This document shows positions 32,406-40,215 of a DNA stretch of 64,000 nt, piece by piece. The number at the start of each line of letters is the position of its first letter. Position 1 is the stretch's first letter. A model generated the notes under the pieces. The model worked only from the letters and a program-made list of their open reading frames with translations, was not told the DNA's origin and searched no databases. This DNA is from JABFSS01 sp964449445. GTDB lineage: Bacteria > Patescibacteriota > Gracilibacteria > Peribacterales > Peribacteraceae. Made by a program: the position numbers and the translations under genes. The stretch spans positions 11,165 to 75,164 of the forward strand of contig CAYUZT010000008.1 in NCBI GenBank assembly GCA_964449445.1. The letters are read 5' to 3'.

Positions 32406-32987
32406 ATGCTATTCTCCGTGCTCACGTTCGTCCTCGCGCTCCTCTTCCTGAGTCCCACCCCCGGCTCGGCCTACTTCCGTCTCACGGGACAGGCAAGTCA
32501 ACAACCCTATTTGGTGATCTCGAAGAGCTCTTCTTCAAAATCGTCTCAATCATCGCAGAGGGCGACGGTACCAGCTCAATTACAGGCCACGCGAAAAAGC
32601 ATTCTCGATCTCGTCAATCAGGAACGGAAAAAACGCGGCCTCCCGTCAATGAAGGCCAGCACGATTTTGAATCTCTCCGCGCAGCGCCACGCTCAGGATA
32701 TGCTGAAGCGGAAATATTTCTCGCACGAGACTCCCGAGAAGAAGAAGCCCGAGGATCGCATCCGTGCCGTCGGCTACTTCACTCCTCCCTGCAATTGCTC
32801 GGTACGATTTTCGTACGGGGAGAACATCGCCAAGGGGCAGAAGTCGCCGCGCGACGTGATGAACTCGTGGATGAACTCGACCGTTCATCGGACGAATATT
32901 CTCAAGCGCGATTTCAAGGAACTCGGCGTGGGGTATGCGGGTGACGTCTGGGTGCAAAATTTTGGCAGTGTGAACATTGGCAAGTGA
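32406..32987 (+). CDS. Secreted CAP-domain (SCP/PR-1-like) protein
   Basis: A 193-residue protein with an N-terminal signal peptide (hydrophobic 2-18, cleavage near SA-YF), a Ser/Lys-rich linker (about 38-52) and a CAP domain from about 62: ILDLVNQERKKRGLPSMKASTILNLSAQRHAQDMLKRKYFSHETP, then YGENIAKGQKSPRDVMNSWMNSTVHRTNIL and LGVGYAGDVWVQNFG. The His and Glu residues of the CAP cavity are present. CAP proteins are secreted and have varied roles. A GTG five codons in, 7 nt after a TATGCT, could be the true leaderless start. A paralog lies next door. Confidence 0.88.
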   Translation: MLFSVLTFVLALLFLSPTPGSAYFRLTGQASQQPYLVISKSSSSKSSQSSQRATVPAQLQATRKSILDLVNQERKKRGLPSMKASTILNLSAQRHAQDMLKRKYFSHETPEKKKPEDRIRAVGYFTPPCNCSVRFSYGENIAKGQKSPRDVMNSWMNSTVHRTNILKRDFKELGVGYAGDVWVQNFGSVNIGK

Positions 32988-33007
32988 TAGCCAAAATTCC
33001 CTATTTC

Positions 33008-33016
33008 TGCTATAAT
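33008..33016 (+). promoter_or_regulatory. Extended -10 promoter of the SLH-CAP gene
   Basis: TGCTATAAT ends 10 nt before the ATG at 33027. The alternative ATG at 33015 would overlap the box. Confidence 0.65.
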
Positions 33017-33026
33017 GATCTTCAAG

Positions 33027-34121
33027 ATGCATATCAACTCTTCGCTCGTCGCAGTCATGATTCTGATTGCGGGAGTCTCTCCGGCGCATGCACAGATCCC
33101 GTCGTTTCGGACTCCCTACGTGACGCGCGCCGAATCGGCGATGCTCTTGCTGCAGGCGAGGGTACCCAAGATCCCGGCACTCCTCAGTAACGGCGCATTC
33201 ACCGATGTCCCCCGAGGCATCTGGTATGAACGGTACATCGTAGTTGCCGAACGACTCGGAATTCTGCAGGCACATCCCGTCACGCGGCGCATCCGCCCCG
33301 ATGATCCCGTGACGAGAGCAGAATTCATTTCCATGGCAGGGAAAACGTTCGGCATCAACACCTTGCTTTTTTCTTCCACGTACAGCGATGTCTCACGGGA
33401 GGCATGGTATGCGGCTGGGGCCGGTATGGCCCAGAGGTTGCAACTCTTTCCGGGGGATCCGGATCAGTCGCAGTTCAGGCCTGAGGAATTCATGATCCAC
33501 AGCGAAGTGGCGAAGACGGTTCAAATACTCAGCGATGCGACTGCGAATGCCGTCGCGTGGAAGCGCGCCCTCAACGCCCCCCCGCCGAGCCCGTATCAGA
33601 ACATCTCCACAAGCACGCAGAATATCGCACTTGTAAAGCCGCGCGGACCCGCGCCGCACCTGGGCATTGCGACGCAAGCGGCTTCCGCCGGTTCGAATCC
33701 GTCGCAAATATCCAAACTCCGGCAGGACGTGCTTGCACTCGTGAATGCCGAGCGCGCAAAAGCAGGTCTTGCTCCTCTGAAAAGAAGTGTCACCCTTGAG
33801 ACGTCAGCTCAACAATATGCCCAGTCGATGGCAAAGCGCGGATTCTTTGGGCATACAGGACCGGGAGGAGAAACACTCAAAGACCGCATGGAGAAATCGG
33901 GCTACTACCGTCCGTTCTTCCAATCCGAATGCTTCTGCGTCGCGCGCTACATCATGGGCGAAAACCTGGCGCGCGGTCAGAAGACCGCAAAGGAGGTCGT
34001 CACTGACTGGATGCAATCCCCCGCGCACAAAGCCGCAATCACGACCACGGACTTCACCGATACAGGCATCGGCATTGTGGCGGGTGTATGGGTGCAGCAT
34101 TTTGGAGGAAAACAGAAATAA
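33027..34121 (+). CDS. Secreted protein with S-layer-homology region and CAP domain
   Basis: A 364-residue protein with a signal peptide (cleavage near AHA-QIP). Residues about 25-185 show three SLH-like repeats (FTDVPRGIWYERYIVVAERLGILQ, RPDDPVTRAEFISMAGKTFG, YSDVSREAWYAAGAGMAQRLQLFPG), which usually anchor proteins to cell-wall polymers. A linker precedes a CAP domain (about 230-360) with LVNAERAKAGLAPLKRS, SMAKRGFFGHTGPGG, GENLARGQKTAKEVVTDWMQSPAHK and GVWVQHFGG. It is 39 nt from the shorter CAP gene, so a duplication followed by domain gain is likely. Confidence 0.88.
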   Translation: MHINSSLVAVMILIAGVSPAHAQIPSFRTPYVTRAESAMLLLQARVPKIPALLSNGAFTDVPRGIWYERYIVVAERLGILQAHPVTRRIRPDDPVTRAEFISMAGKTFGINTLLFSSTYSDVSREAWYAAGAGMAQRLQLFPGDPDQSQFRPEEFMIHSEVAKTVQILSDATANAVAWKRALNAPPPSPYQNISTSTQNIALVKPRGPAPHLGIATQAASAGSNPSQISKLRQDVLALVNAERAKAGLAPLKRSVTLETSAQQYAQSMAKRGFFGHTGPGGETLKDRMEKSGYYRPFFQSECFCVARYIMGENLARGQKTAKEVVTDWMQSPAHKAAITTTDFTDTGIGIVAGVWVQHFGGKQK

Positions 34122-34245
34122 ATCCGAAGCTCGAAATTCGAAATCCGAAACAAATACAAATGAGTGAAGAGTTAAAAAGTTTAAACGATTGAATTTTGGA
34201 TACTTTTAGAATTGTTTCGAGCTTCGAGCTTCGGATTTCGAGCTT
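34121..34245. repeat. CCGAAGCTCGAAA-type palindrome between the SLH-CAP and DJ-1 genes
   Basis: The left arm (34121-34160) reiterates ATCCGAAGCTCGAAATTCG. The right arm (34210-34245) reiterates TTTCGAGCTTCGGATTTCG. It is the same family as 28745-28866. Confidence 0.75.
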
Positions 34246-34252
34246 GTAAGAG

Positions 34253-34765
34253 TTACAGCGATGCAAATACTCTACCGAATTCTACCGCCGCCCCCGGCCC
34301 ATTCCCCGTCACAATCTTCCCATCAACAGTTACCGGCTCACCGGTGAATTCTATGTCATGCAGCGCCATAAACCCCGCCTGGTCGCCATCTTCGTTCCAG
34401 ACAGTTGCCTTCTTGCCGGTGAGGACTTCCGCTGCAGCGAGAATCTTGGGTGCAATGCAAATGGCTCCCAGTGGCTTCCCGGCTTCCACCGTATCCTGCG
34501 CGATCCGCTTGGCATCCGCGTTCTGCCAGAGGTTTGCCGCTCCCGGCCCACCGATGAAGCCAATACGGTCATAATCAGCAACATCTACCTCAGCGAGCGT
34601 GAGCTCCGCATTTTCCTGGCCGCCAAACTTCCCGGTACACTCCCCAACCTCCGTACTTGAGAGGACAACCTGGAATCCGGCGGCAATCAGCCCGTCACGA
34701 GTACCCTGGAGTTCAACATCTTGAAATCCTTTCTGAGCGATAATGAGGAGGGCAGTTCGCTTCAC
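34253..34765 (-). CDS. DJ-1/PfpI-family protein
   Basis: A 170-residue protein of the class I glutamine amidotransferase-like fold. The nucleophile elbow is LGAICIAPKILAAAEVL with Cys103, and Glu18 in FQDVELQGTRDGL is the partner acid seen in DJ-1 and PfpI. GFIGGPGAANLW and the end GNGPGAAVEFGRVFASL are typical. Members include proteases, chaperones and deglycase-like proteins, so the reaction is not certain. The start is the GTG at 34765, 6 nt from a -10 box shared with the divergent gene. Confidence 0.88.
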   Translation of the reverse strand: MKRTALLIIAQKGFQDVELQGTRDGLIAAGFQVVLSSTEVGECTGKFGGQENAELTLAEVDVADYDRIGFIGGPGAANLWQNADAKRIAQDTVEAGKPLGAICIAPKILAAAEVLTGKKATVWNEDGDQAGFMALHDIEFTGEPVTVDGKIVTGNGPGAAVEFGRVFASL

Positions 34766-34771
34766 AGACCA

Positions 34772-34781
34772 AGTATATACT
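34772..34781. promoter_or_regulatory. Symmetric bidirectional -10 element AGTATATACT
   Basis: A self-complementary 10-mer. Read to the right, TATACT ends 8 nt before the ATG at 34790. Read to the left, TATACT ends 6 nt before the GTG at 34765. One sequence serves two leaderless genes. Confidence 0.65.
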
Positions 34782-34789
34782 CCCTCACT

Positions 34790-35734
34790 ATGACTCCTCT
34801 AGAAGTCAGGTGCTCCCCATTCATCCTATTGAAGGAAGACAATCGAATCGCTCTTCTACTGGAGAATGGAACACTTATTGAAACGTTCACGAGTGAAGTG
34901 ATGCATCAAGTCTTTCAATGTTTGTATAATCCTGAAACGCGCAATTCACGGATGTTCACCTGTCATGGATTTTTGGACCGTGTTATTGATGATAGTTGTA
35001 AACAAGATCGTAAGTTTTACCAACCTCGCGGACCGGACATGGACATGCATGATGCTCACAAGAAATTCGGCCTGCCCTACGCAATGCAATTCAACGACAA
35101 TGGAATGATTACTCACAGCGCTCTCATGCTCGGATGGGATGGCAGAGAACCAATCTTAGCCGACAAGTGGGTATTTGACCCCATCTGTATCCGTCACATG
35201 TGGGAATCCAGGGAAGTCTGGCCTCATCAGCGCGTACATTGTTACCCCGCTATGCCGTCATTGGAAGTACGATGTCCGCCTTTTGTGCTCCACAAACGAG
35301 ACGACCACATTAGTCTGCATATGGAGGACGGAAGGCTCATCGAAACATACCGCTGCGGCGTGATGCAAAAAGTTTTTGACTGCCTGCATGATGAAAACAT
35401 ACGCAATGATACTCGGTACGACTGCCATGCTTTTGTGGATTGGGTGCTCGAATGCAAACCAAGAACTATTGCAGATCACTACTCTCCACGCGAAAGAATT
35501 ATGGATATGCATGATGCCCAAAAAGAATTTGGACTTCCATACGCAATTCAATGTAGTCGTAATGGAGTCATCCGACATAGTGCGTTTGTACTCGGTTGGG
35601 ATGGCAACGACCCGATTCTCGCTGATAAGTGGTCAACTGAACCACTCGGCATCCGCTATATGTGGCAATCCCGCCTACGATGGCCTCATACTCATGTCCA
35701 TTGTTATCCGGCTCGACTCAACAAACCTTCATGA
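34790..35734 (+). CDS. Unknown protein: two tandem copies of a Cys-His domain
   Basis: A 314-residue protein made of two clear repeats, residues 1-154 and 155-308, about half identical. Each repeat holds in order: PLEVRC.PF.L near the start, G(T/R)LIET, a Cys-His pair in CHGFLDRV (58-59) or CHAFVDWV (212-213), MDMHDA.K.FGLPYA, a histidine in THSALMLGWDG (109) or RHSAFVLGWDG (263), PILADKW and HCYPA. The Cys plus later His in (C/S)xxF and HxAxxLG contexts resembles NlpC/P60-type thiol hydrolases; that is inference. No signal peptide is seen. I recognise no family. It lies in the block that splits rpsE from rplO. Confidence 0.75.
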   Translation: MTPLEVRCSPFILLKEDNRIALLLENGTLIETFTSEVMHQVFQCLYNPETRNSRMFTCHGFLDRVIDDSCKQDRKFYQPRGPDMDMHDAHKKFGLPYAMQFNDNGMITHSALMLGWDGREPILADKWVFDPICIRHMWESREVWPHQRVHCYPAMPSLEVRCPPFVLHKRDDHISLHMEDGRLIETYRCGVMQKVFDCLHDENIRNDTRYDCHAFVDWVLECKPRTIADHYSPRERIMDMHDAQKEFGLPYAIQCSRNGVIRHSAFVLGWDGNDPILADKWSTEPLGIRYMWQSRLRWPHTHVHCYPARLNKPS

Positions 35735-35758
35735 ATCTTGATCTCTGGATCCTGAGCC

Positions 35759-36457
35759 CTATTCAATCTTCCCTTTCCGATGCACATCTCTCTGCGCTTC
35801 TGCCTGCTCTTTCGTCATTTCGGTGAGTTCAAGGCCACCTGAACGAACCTCGTCGGAACTGCCAGCAACGAACACCTTACCGGCACCTTTCATCACATCA
35901 TCGGAGAGTTTTTTACCAGAACCCTCCGGAGACACAGGCTCCATGACCGCTGTCTCCGTCATAGGACCTCCCTTTCCTCGGAGCATCTGCAGCGCCATGA
36001 TGGCTGTCTGTGCGTTGACGAGCTTGTTACGAGTGCCAAAGCGCTTGCTCAGGACATTTTTGACGCCTGCCTGATTCAGGATGACACGCAGAGCTCCACC
36101 GGCGATCACGCCGGTACCGGGCAACGCCGGCATAATGCGAATACGCGCGGCCTTGAACTTGCATTCAACAGCGTGAGGGATCGTATCTTTAAAGATCGGC
36201 ACGCGGATCATCGCGCGCTTGGCGGCAGCAGATGCCTTCTTCACGGCTGCCTGAACTTCCGTCGCCTTGCCGGTTCCCAGCCCCACTTTCCCTTTCATAT
36301 TGCCGACGACGACGATCGCGCGAAACCGCATGCGTCGTCCGCCTTTCACTACACGCGTCACGCGGTCGACGCTCAAAGTGGCCTCCGAGAATTCACTCGG
36401 TTCACGTTGTCTTCGATCACCGCGCTTGCGGTCGGGACGGGAGGTTTTAGCAGTCAT
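35759..36457 (-). CDS. rpsE: Small subunit ribosomal protein S5
   Basis: A 232-residue protein. The double-stranded RNA-binding and S5 domains have VDRVTRVVKGGRRMRFRAIVVVGNMKGKVGLGTGKATEVQAAVKKA (about 30-75) and IMPALPGTGVIAGGALRVILNQAGV. The last 70 residues are a Gly/Glu/Lys-rich extension beyond the usual length (about 165). rpmD, which normally follows, is absent. Confidence 0.96.
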   Translation of the reverse strand: MTAKTSRPDRKRGDRRQREPSEFSEATLSVDRVTRVVKGGRRMRFRAIVVVGNMKGKVGLGTGKATEVQAAVKKASAAAKRAMIRVPIFKDTIPHAVECKFKAARIRIMPALPGTGVIAGGALRVILNQAGVKNVLSKRFGTRNKLVNAQTAIMALQMLRGKGGPMTETAVMEPVSPEGSGKKLSDDVMKGAGKVFVAGSSDEVRSGGLELTEMTKEQAEAQRDVHRKGKIE

Positions 36458-36469
36458 AAAATCGGAATA

Positions 36470-36673
36470 TTAGAAGTTAGGATCAACAAGCTGTTGAAGA
36501 TACGGAGACATTTTTCTCTTTTGCTCTTCCGTCAGCTCGACAATCTTTCCACTCGCCATGAGATTGCCCTTGGCATTTACAGCGAAACCATTCGGACCGG
36601 GATCAACGGTAACCCCATGACTTCGTACCCAGTCGGAGGAAACGAATGCGGCAACAAGTTCAAGTGATTGCAT
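36470..36673 (-). CDS. Unknown 67-residue protein between rplR and rpsE
   Basis: Starts 3 nt after the rplR stop and ends 12 nt before rpsE, so it is co-translated with ribosomal proteins. The sequence has WVRSHGVTVDPGPNGFAVNAKGNLMASGKIVELTEEQKRKMSPYLQQLV. It resembles no ribosomal protein known to me and is not L30. The tight spacing argues that it is real. Confidence 0.65.
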   Translation of the reverse strand: MQSLELVAAFVSSDWVRSHGVTVDPGPNGFAVNAKGNLMASGKIVELTEEQKRKMSPYLQQLVDPNF

Positions 36674-36676
36674 AGA

Positions 36677-37024
36677 TTAGAATTGTAATCCCCCGGCGCG
36701 AGCTGCGTCGGCGAGTTCCTTGATGCGTCCGTGGTACTTGTACGGACCGCGATCGAAGACAACAGACGTGACTTTCTTTTCCTTCGCCTTCTTCGCGATC
36801 AGTTCACCGAGCTTCTTTGCTCCGGCCTTCGTGAGCGGAGATTTGATTTCGAAGGTGGACGCTGCTGCGAGCGTCTTGCCTGCGGTGTCATCTATTAATT
36901 GAACACGGAGAGCCCTGATGGAACGATGCACCGACATGCGCGGCCGCACAGCGGTACCGCTGACCTTCGCGCGAACGCGTCGCTTTCGTGCTTGCCGGAG
37001 ATCAGTCTTGGAGGGGCGGGACAT
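36677..37024 (-). CDS. rplR: Large subunit ribosomal protein L18
   Basis: A 115-residue 5S-rRNA-binding protein with RKRRVRAKVSGTAVRPRMSVHRSIRALRVQLIDDTAGKTLAAAST and the C-terminal FDRGPYKYHGRIKELADAARAGGLQF. It follows rplF across a repeat-containing gap. Confidence 0.96.
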   Translation of the reverse strand: MSRPSKTDLRQARKRRVRAKVSGTAVRPRMSVHRSIRALRVQLIDDTAGKTLAAASTFEIKSPLTKAGAKKLGELIAKKAKEKKVTSVVFDRGPYKYHGRIKELADAARAGGLQF

Positions 37025-37077
37025 GGGGGTGAGGATTGTAGCAGAGAATCAGGATTCAGAGAGAGATGATAAGTGAG

Positions 37078-37140
37078 TGAGGCAGCCTCTCTCTCCTGCG
37101 AAGCGGGAGAGAGACGGGAGAGTGAGGGAATAAAACTAAG
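37078..37140 (-). repeat. Ribosomal-cluster palindromic repeat, copy 3
   Basis: CTCTCTCC-TGCGAAGC-GGGAGAGAG is followed by GAGTGAGGGAATAAAACTAAG. The CTA is the complement of the rplF TAG stop. Confidence 0.85.
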
Positions 37141-37714
37141 CAGCAGCCTTGCTCACCGCAGCCTTCCCCGGCTTCCTTCGGACATCTTCGCCAAAGTACC
37201 GCACACCCTTGCCCTTGTAAGGCTCTGGGGGACGGAGAGAGCGAAGATCTGATGCGACCTGACCGACGAGCTGCTTATCGATGCCGCGGAAGATGACGAT
37301 GTTCTTGTTCTTCTCATCCTGCGCGACCTCGATGCCTGCGGGGATGTTGAAGGTGACGGGATGCGAGTGGCCGAGGTTGAGCGCCAATGCCTTGCCCTTG
37401 ATCTGGGCTTTGTACCCCACACCGATGATCTCGAGTTTCTTCTCATACCCCTGACTCACACCTAGGACCATGTTGCGGATGATCATGCGCGTCAGTCCGT
37501 GGCGTGCTCGAGCATCGGCACTGTCGTCCTTACGGGTCACCTTCACATCCGTTCCTTCTACTGCAACTGAAACCTCGGGCAGGATTGCGTACGTGAGTTC
37601 GCCCTTGGACCCCTTCACTTTCACCATGCCTGCCTGCCCTGAGCCTGTCGAAGGGACGACCTCGACGGTGACGCCGGAAGGAATGGCCACTGGTTTTGCT
37701 CCTATTCTAGACAT
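37136..37714 (-). CDS. rplF: Large subunit ribosomal protein L6 with a small repeat-derived insert
   Basis: A 192-residue protein with MSRIGAKPVAIPSGVTVEV at the start, GVGYKAQIKGKALALNLGHSHPV and the end RPPEPYKGKGVRYFGEDVRRKPGKA. Residues about 20-29 (VPSTGSGQAG) interrupt the first beta domain. They are encoded by the oligomer CGACAGGCTCAGGGCAGGC, which also occurs between genes and in lysS. The insert sits in a surface loop and probably does no harm. Confidence 0.96.
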   Translation of the reverse strand: MSRIGAKPVAIPSGVTVEVVPSTGSGQAGMVKVKGSKGELTYAILPEVSVAVEGTDVKVTRKDDSADARARHGLTRMIIRNMVLGVSQGYEKKLEIIGVGYKAQIKGKALALNLGHSHPVTFNIPAGIEVAQDEKNKNIVIFRGIDKQLVGQVASDLRSLRPPEPYKGKGVRYFGEDVRRKPGKAAVSKAAA

Positions 37715-37740
37715 TATTCAGAGAGGGAAAGCGAGAGAGG

Positions 37741-37840
37741 AATGCAGCCCCCCTCTCCCGCAGCAGCGGGGGAGGGGTTGGGGGTGGGGGTGTAAAAAGA
37801 AGGGAGAGAGACGGGAGAGTGAGGGCAGGAAAGGAAGGAT
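37741..37840 (-). repeat. Ribosomal-cluster palindromic repeat, copy 4 (composite)
   Basis: A full copy (37741-37795) with CCCCTCTCCC...GGGGGAGGGG is followed by the right half of another (GGGAGAGAGACGGGAGAGTGAGGGCAGG), as if two copies recombined. Confidence 0.8.
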
Positions 37841-37848
37841 GACTGACG

Positions 37849-38238
37849 TTAAGAGATAGTACACAAGACCTCTCCCCCCACCTTGTGTTTCCGTGCTTCT
37901 TTGTCGGTGAGTAGTCCCTTGCTCGTTGTGATTACGGCAATGCCGAAACCCTGGAGAACGGGCTTGAGGTCGGTGGAAGAGGAATACGCGCGGCGTCCGG
38001 GCTTGCTGACGCGCTTGAGTTCAAGGGGGGGCTTGTCTGGGTGGAAGGTGACTTCCAGATCCTGCTTGGGTGCCTCGCCAATAACAGCGACATCGGCAAT
38101 CCATCCTTCGCGCTTCAGGAGTTCGAGCAGTTGCTCTTTGATTTTTGACCACGGGGCACGGCACGTCGCGCGTCGCGCGTGTTGGGCATTGCGCATGCGG
38201 GTGACCAGATCGCCGATGGGGTCGGAGGTGATACTCAT
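37849..38238 (-). CDS. rpsH: Small subunit ribosomal protein S8
   Basis: A 129-residue protein with MSITSDPIGDLVTRMRNAQHARR at the start and FGIAVITTSKGLLTDKEARKHKVGGEVLCTI at the end, the standard S8 pattern. It is flanked on both sides by repeat copies. Confidence 0.97.
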   Translation of the reverse strand: MSITSDPIGDLVTRMRNAQHARRATCRAPWSKIKEQLLELLKREGWIADVAVIGEAPKQDLEVTFHPDKPPLELKRVSKPGRRAYSSSTDLKPVLQGFGIAVITTSKGLLTDKEARKHKVGGEVLCTIS

Positions 38239-38241
38239 AAT

Positions 38242-38307
38242 CGGGAGGGCAGTCTCCCTCTCCTGCGAAGCGGGAGAGGGGCTAGGGGTGAGGGCATGAA
38301 AGAAAGG
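38242..38307 (-). repeat. Ribosomal-cluster palindromic repeat, copy 5
   Basis: CCCTCTCC-TGCGAAGC-GGGAGAGGG then GGGGTGAGGGCATGAAAG, between rpsN and rpsH. Confidence 0.85.
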
Positions 38308-38328
38308 TCGCGTGAATGAGGGGGAAGA

Positions 38329-38553
38329 TTACCACGAAGACTTCGTCACGCCGGGAATCTCGCCTCGCACGGCAAGTTCACGGAAGCAAATGCGGCAGAG
38401 AGTGAAGAAACGCATGTAGCCGTGACGGCGGCCGCAGAGCTTGCAACGGTTGTACACGCGCGTGGGGTAGGGAAACTTCTTTCCGGCACGCTTGGCCTTT
38501 AGGTATGCTTCGAGCCGGTTACGCTGACTGTTGACGAGAGAGAGGCGAGCCAT
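38329..38553 (-). CDS. rpsN: Small subunit ribosomal protein S14, zinc-binding form
   Basis: A 74-residue protein with two CxxC pairs (Cys37/Cys40 and Cys53/Cys56) in RCKLCGRRHGYMRFFTLCRICFREL and the end GEIPGVTKSSW. It is a little longer than the usual 61-residue zinc form. It follows rplE by 2 nt. Confidence 0.96.
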   Translation of the reverse strand: MARLSLVNSQRNRLEAYLKAKRAGKKFPYPTRVYNRCKLCGRRHGYMRFFTLCRICFRELAVRGEIPGVTKSSW

Positions 38554-38555
38554 AG

Positions 38556-39203
38556 CTAGGATTTGGGCAAGTCAGTATCGGGGGTTTCATCAGCAGAATC
38601 AACATCCTTGTGAGGCTTTCCGCCTGTTTTAGAAGTGGTAGGGGACTTCGCTCGTTCGGGGGTGAATGGCATGTGGATCTGCTTAAGGAGCGCGCGTCCG
38701 TAATCGTCGCGACCGGCGGTGGTCGTGATCTGGATCTGCATGCCGAAGATCTTCGTGGCATCGGCGGAGGGAACTTCCGGAAAAATGGTGTGATCTCGCA
38801 GACCGATTGCGTAGTTGCCACGACCGTCGAGCTTTATCGGGAGTCCGCGGAAGTCGCGGATGCGGGGCAGCACGTAACTGATCAGGCGATCGAGGAACTC
38901 TTCCATGGCTCGGCCTCGCAGCGTCACCATCGCGCCGACGATGCCTCCCTGACGTGTCTTGAAGTTTGAGATGGCAATGCGTGCCGGGCGGTAGATGGGC
39001 TTCTGGCCGGTGATGCGCTTGAGGGTGTCTCCGATGTACTCATGGAGTTCCTTGCTGTCCATCTTCGTCTTGTTGATACCCACATTCACGATCACCTTCT
39101 GCAACCGCGGGAGTGCATGGACATTCTTGATCCCCAGTTCCTTTTTCAGAACGTCTGCAATGGGGCCTTTGAGCCGGTTATGGAGGGAGTCATACTTGGT
39201 CAT
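38556..39203 (-). CDS. rplE: Large subunit ribosomal protein L5
   Basis: A 215-residue protein with IKNVHALPRLQKVIVNVGI, ITGQKPIYRPARIAISNFKTRQGGIVGAMVTLRG, the MEEFLDRLISYVLPRIRDFRG segment and FPEVPSADATKIFGMQIQITTTA. It ends in a 35-residue polar extension. Confidence 0.96.
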   Translation of the reverse strand: MTKYDSLHNRLKGPIADVLKKELGIKNVHALPRLQKVIVNVGINKTKMDSKELHEYIGDTLKRITGQKPIYRPARIAISNFKTRQGGIVGAMVTLRGRAMEEFLDRLISYVLPRIRDFRGLPIKLDGRGNYAIGLRDHTIFPEVPSADATKIFGMQIQITTTAGRDDYGRALLKQIHMPFTPERAKSPTTSKTGGKPHKDVDSADETPDTDLPKS

Positions 39204-39215
39204 GGATGAGTGATG

Positions 39216-39291
39216 AGGGGGGCTGTTACCCTCTCCCGCTTGCGGGAGAGGGTGGACCGCGGAGCGGTCCGGGTGAGGGAATGAAACTAAG
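39216..39291 (-). repeat. Ribosomal-cluster palindromic repeat, copy 6
   Basis: Two hairpins, CCCTCTCCCGC-TT-GCGGGAGAGGG and GGACCGC-GGA-GCGGTCC, then GGGTGAGGGAATGAAACTAAG. The CTA is the complement of the rplX stop. It is one of the best-preserved copies. Confidence 0.88.
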
Positions 39292-39850
39292 AACCGCGTC
39301 CGCCGGAACGGACATGAACTTGCTGATCAGGGATGGAGTGATCCTGCTGCATGCGTGTGCCTTCTTTCACTTCGGCATCCTCCTGCATCGCACCCGATCC
39401 GAAGCCCATCTTCTTCCAGAACGGCGTCTTCTTCGCCGGAGCCACTTTCGTTTCTTTGGCATCCTTGGCTTCGCCGACATCCTTGGTTTCTTTTTTCACT
39501 TCCGTGCTCTTTGCGACTTTCTTTTCAACCTTGGGCTTCACATTCTTCACCTCTTCGCCGCTGATCTTGCTGATGCGAATCTTCCGCCCCTTCTCATCCA
39601 CCTTGTACCCGATGCGGGCGGGCTTACCGGTCTTCGGGTCCAGAATCATCACGTTGCTCGCGGAGAGCGCGGCTTCGTACTTCAGAATCCGGCCCGCCTG
39701 CTGGGGGGACTTTTTCACGTGACGCGTGCGGATGTTGATGCCGCCCACGACGACGCGATTTTCAGTGGGCAGAACGCGGAGAATGGATCCGGTCTTCCCT
39801 TTATCTTTGCCGGCGATGACGAGGACGGTGTCGCCCGTGTGGAGTTTCAT
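39287..39850 (-). CDS. rplX: Large subunit ribosomal protein L24 with long charged C-terminal extension
   Basis: A 187-residue protein. The KOW core is MKLHTGDTVLVIAGKDKGKTGSILRVLP plus VVGGINIRTRHVKKSPQQ (1-100). Bacterial L24 is usually about 105 residues, so about 85 extra residues follow. Of these, 105-140 (KVEKKVAKSTEVKKETKDVGEAKDAKETKVA) come from a GGCATCCTTGGCTTC oligomer series like the intergenic palindromes. It overlaps rplN by 4 nt. Confidence 0.94.
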   Translation of the reverse strand: MKLHTGDTVLVIAGKDKGKTGSILRVLPTENRVVVGGINIRTRHVKKSPQQAGRILKYEAALSASNVMILDPKTGKPARIGYKVDEKGRKIRISKISGEEVKNVKPKVEKKVAKSTEVKKETKDVGEAKDAKETKVAPAKKTPFWKKMGFGSGAMQEDAEVKEGTRMQQDHSIPDQQVHVRSGGRGS

Positions 39851-40215
39851 AATACGTCTGGTGCTTGTGAAATAATCTTCTGGTAGCCGCGTGCGCGCAG
39901 TTCCCTGGCGACGGGGCCGAAGACGCGCGTGCCTTTGGGCATGCCGTCTTTCTGGATGATTACACAGGCGTTGTCGTCAAAGCGGACGGCGCTCCCGTCC
40001 TTGCGGCGGGTCATATTGCGCGTGCGTACAACGACTGCAGTCTCGATGGTCTTCTTGCGCACCGTGCCGCGCGGAGCGGCTTCCTTGATGACAACGATAA
40101 TCACATCGCCCACGTGCGCGTAGCGGCGCCGACTTGCTCCGAGCACGCGGATGCACATGGCGGTTTTTCCACCTGTATTATCCGCAACGGTGAGCATGGA
40201 CTGCTGTTGAATCAT
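39847..40215 (-). CDS. rplN: Large subunit ribosomal protein L14
   Basis: A 122-residue protein with MIQQQSMLTVADNTGGKTAMCIRVLG, VGDVIIVVIKEAAPRG, VVVRTRN and DNACVIIQKDGMPKGTRVFGPVARELR, a complete L14. A diverged copy of its first nine codons lies upstream and overlaps the rpsQ stop, with a palindromic element between. Confidence 0.97.
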   Translation of the reverse strand: MIQQQSMLTVADNTGGKTAMCIRVLGASRRRYAHVGDVIIVVIKEAAPRGTVRKKTIETAVVVRTRNMTRRKDGSAVRFDDNACVIIQKDGMPKGTRVFGPVARELRARGYQKIISQAPDVL

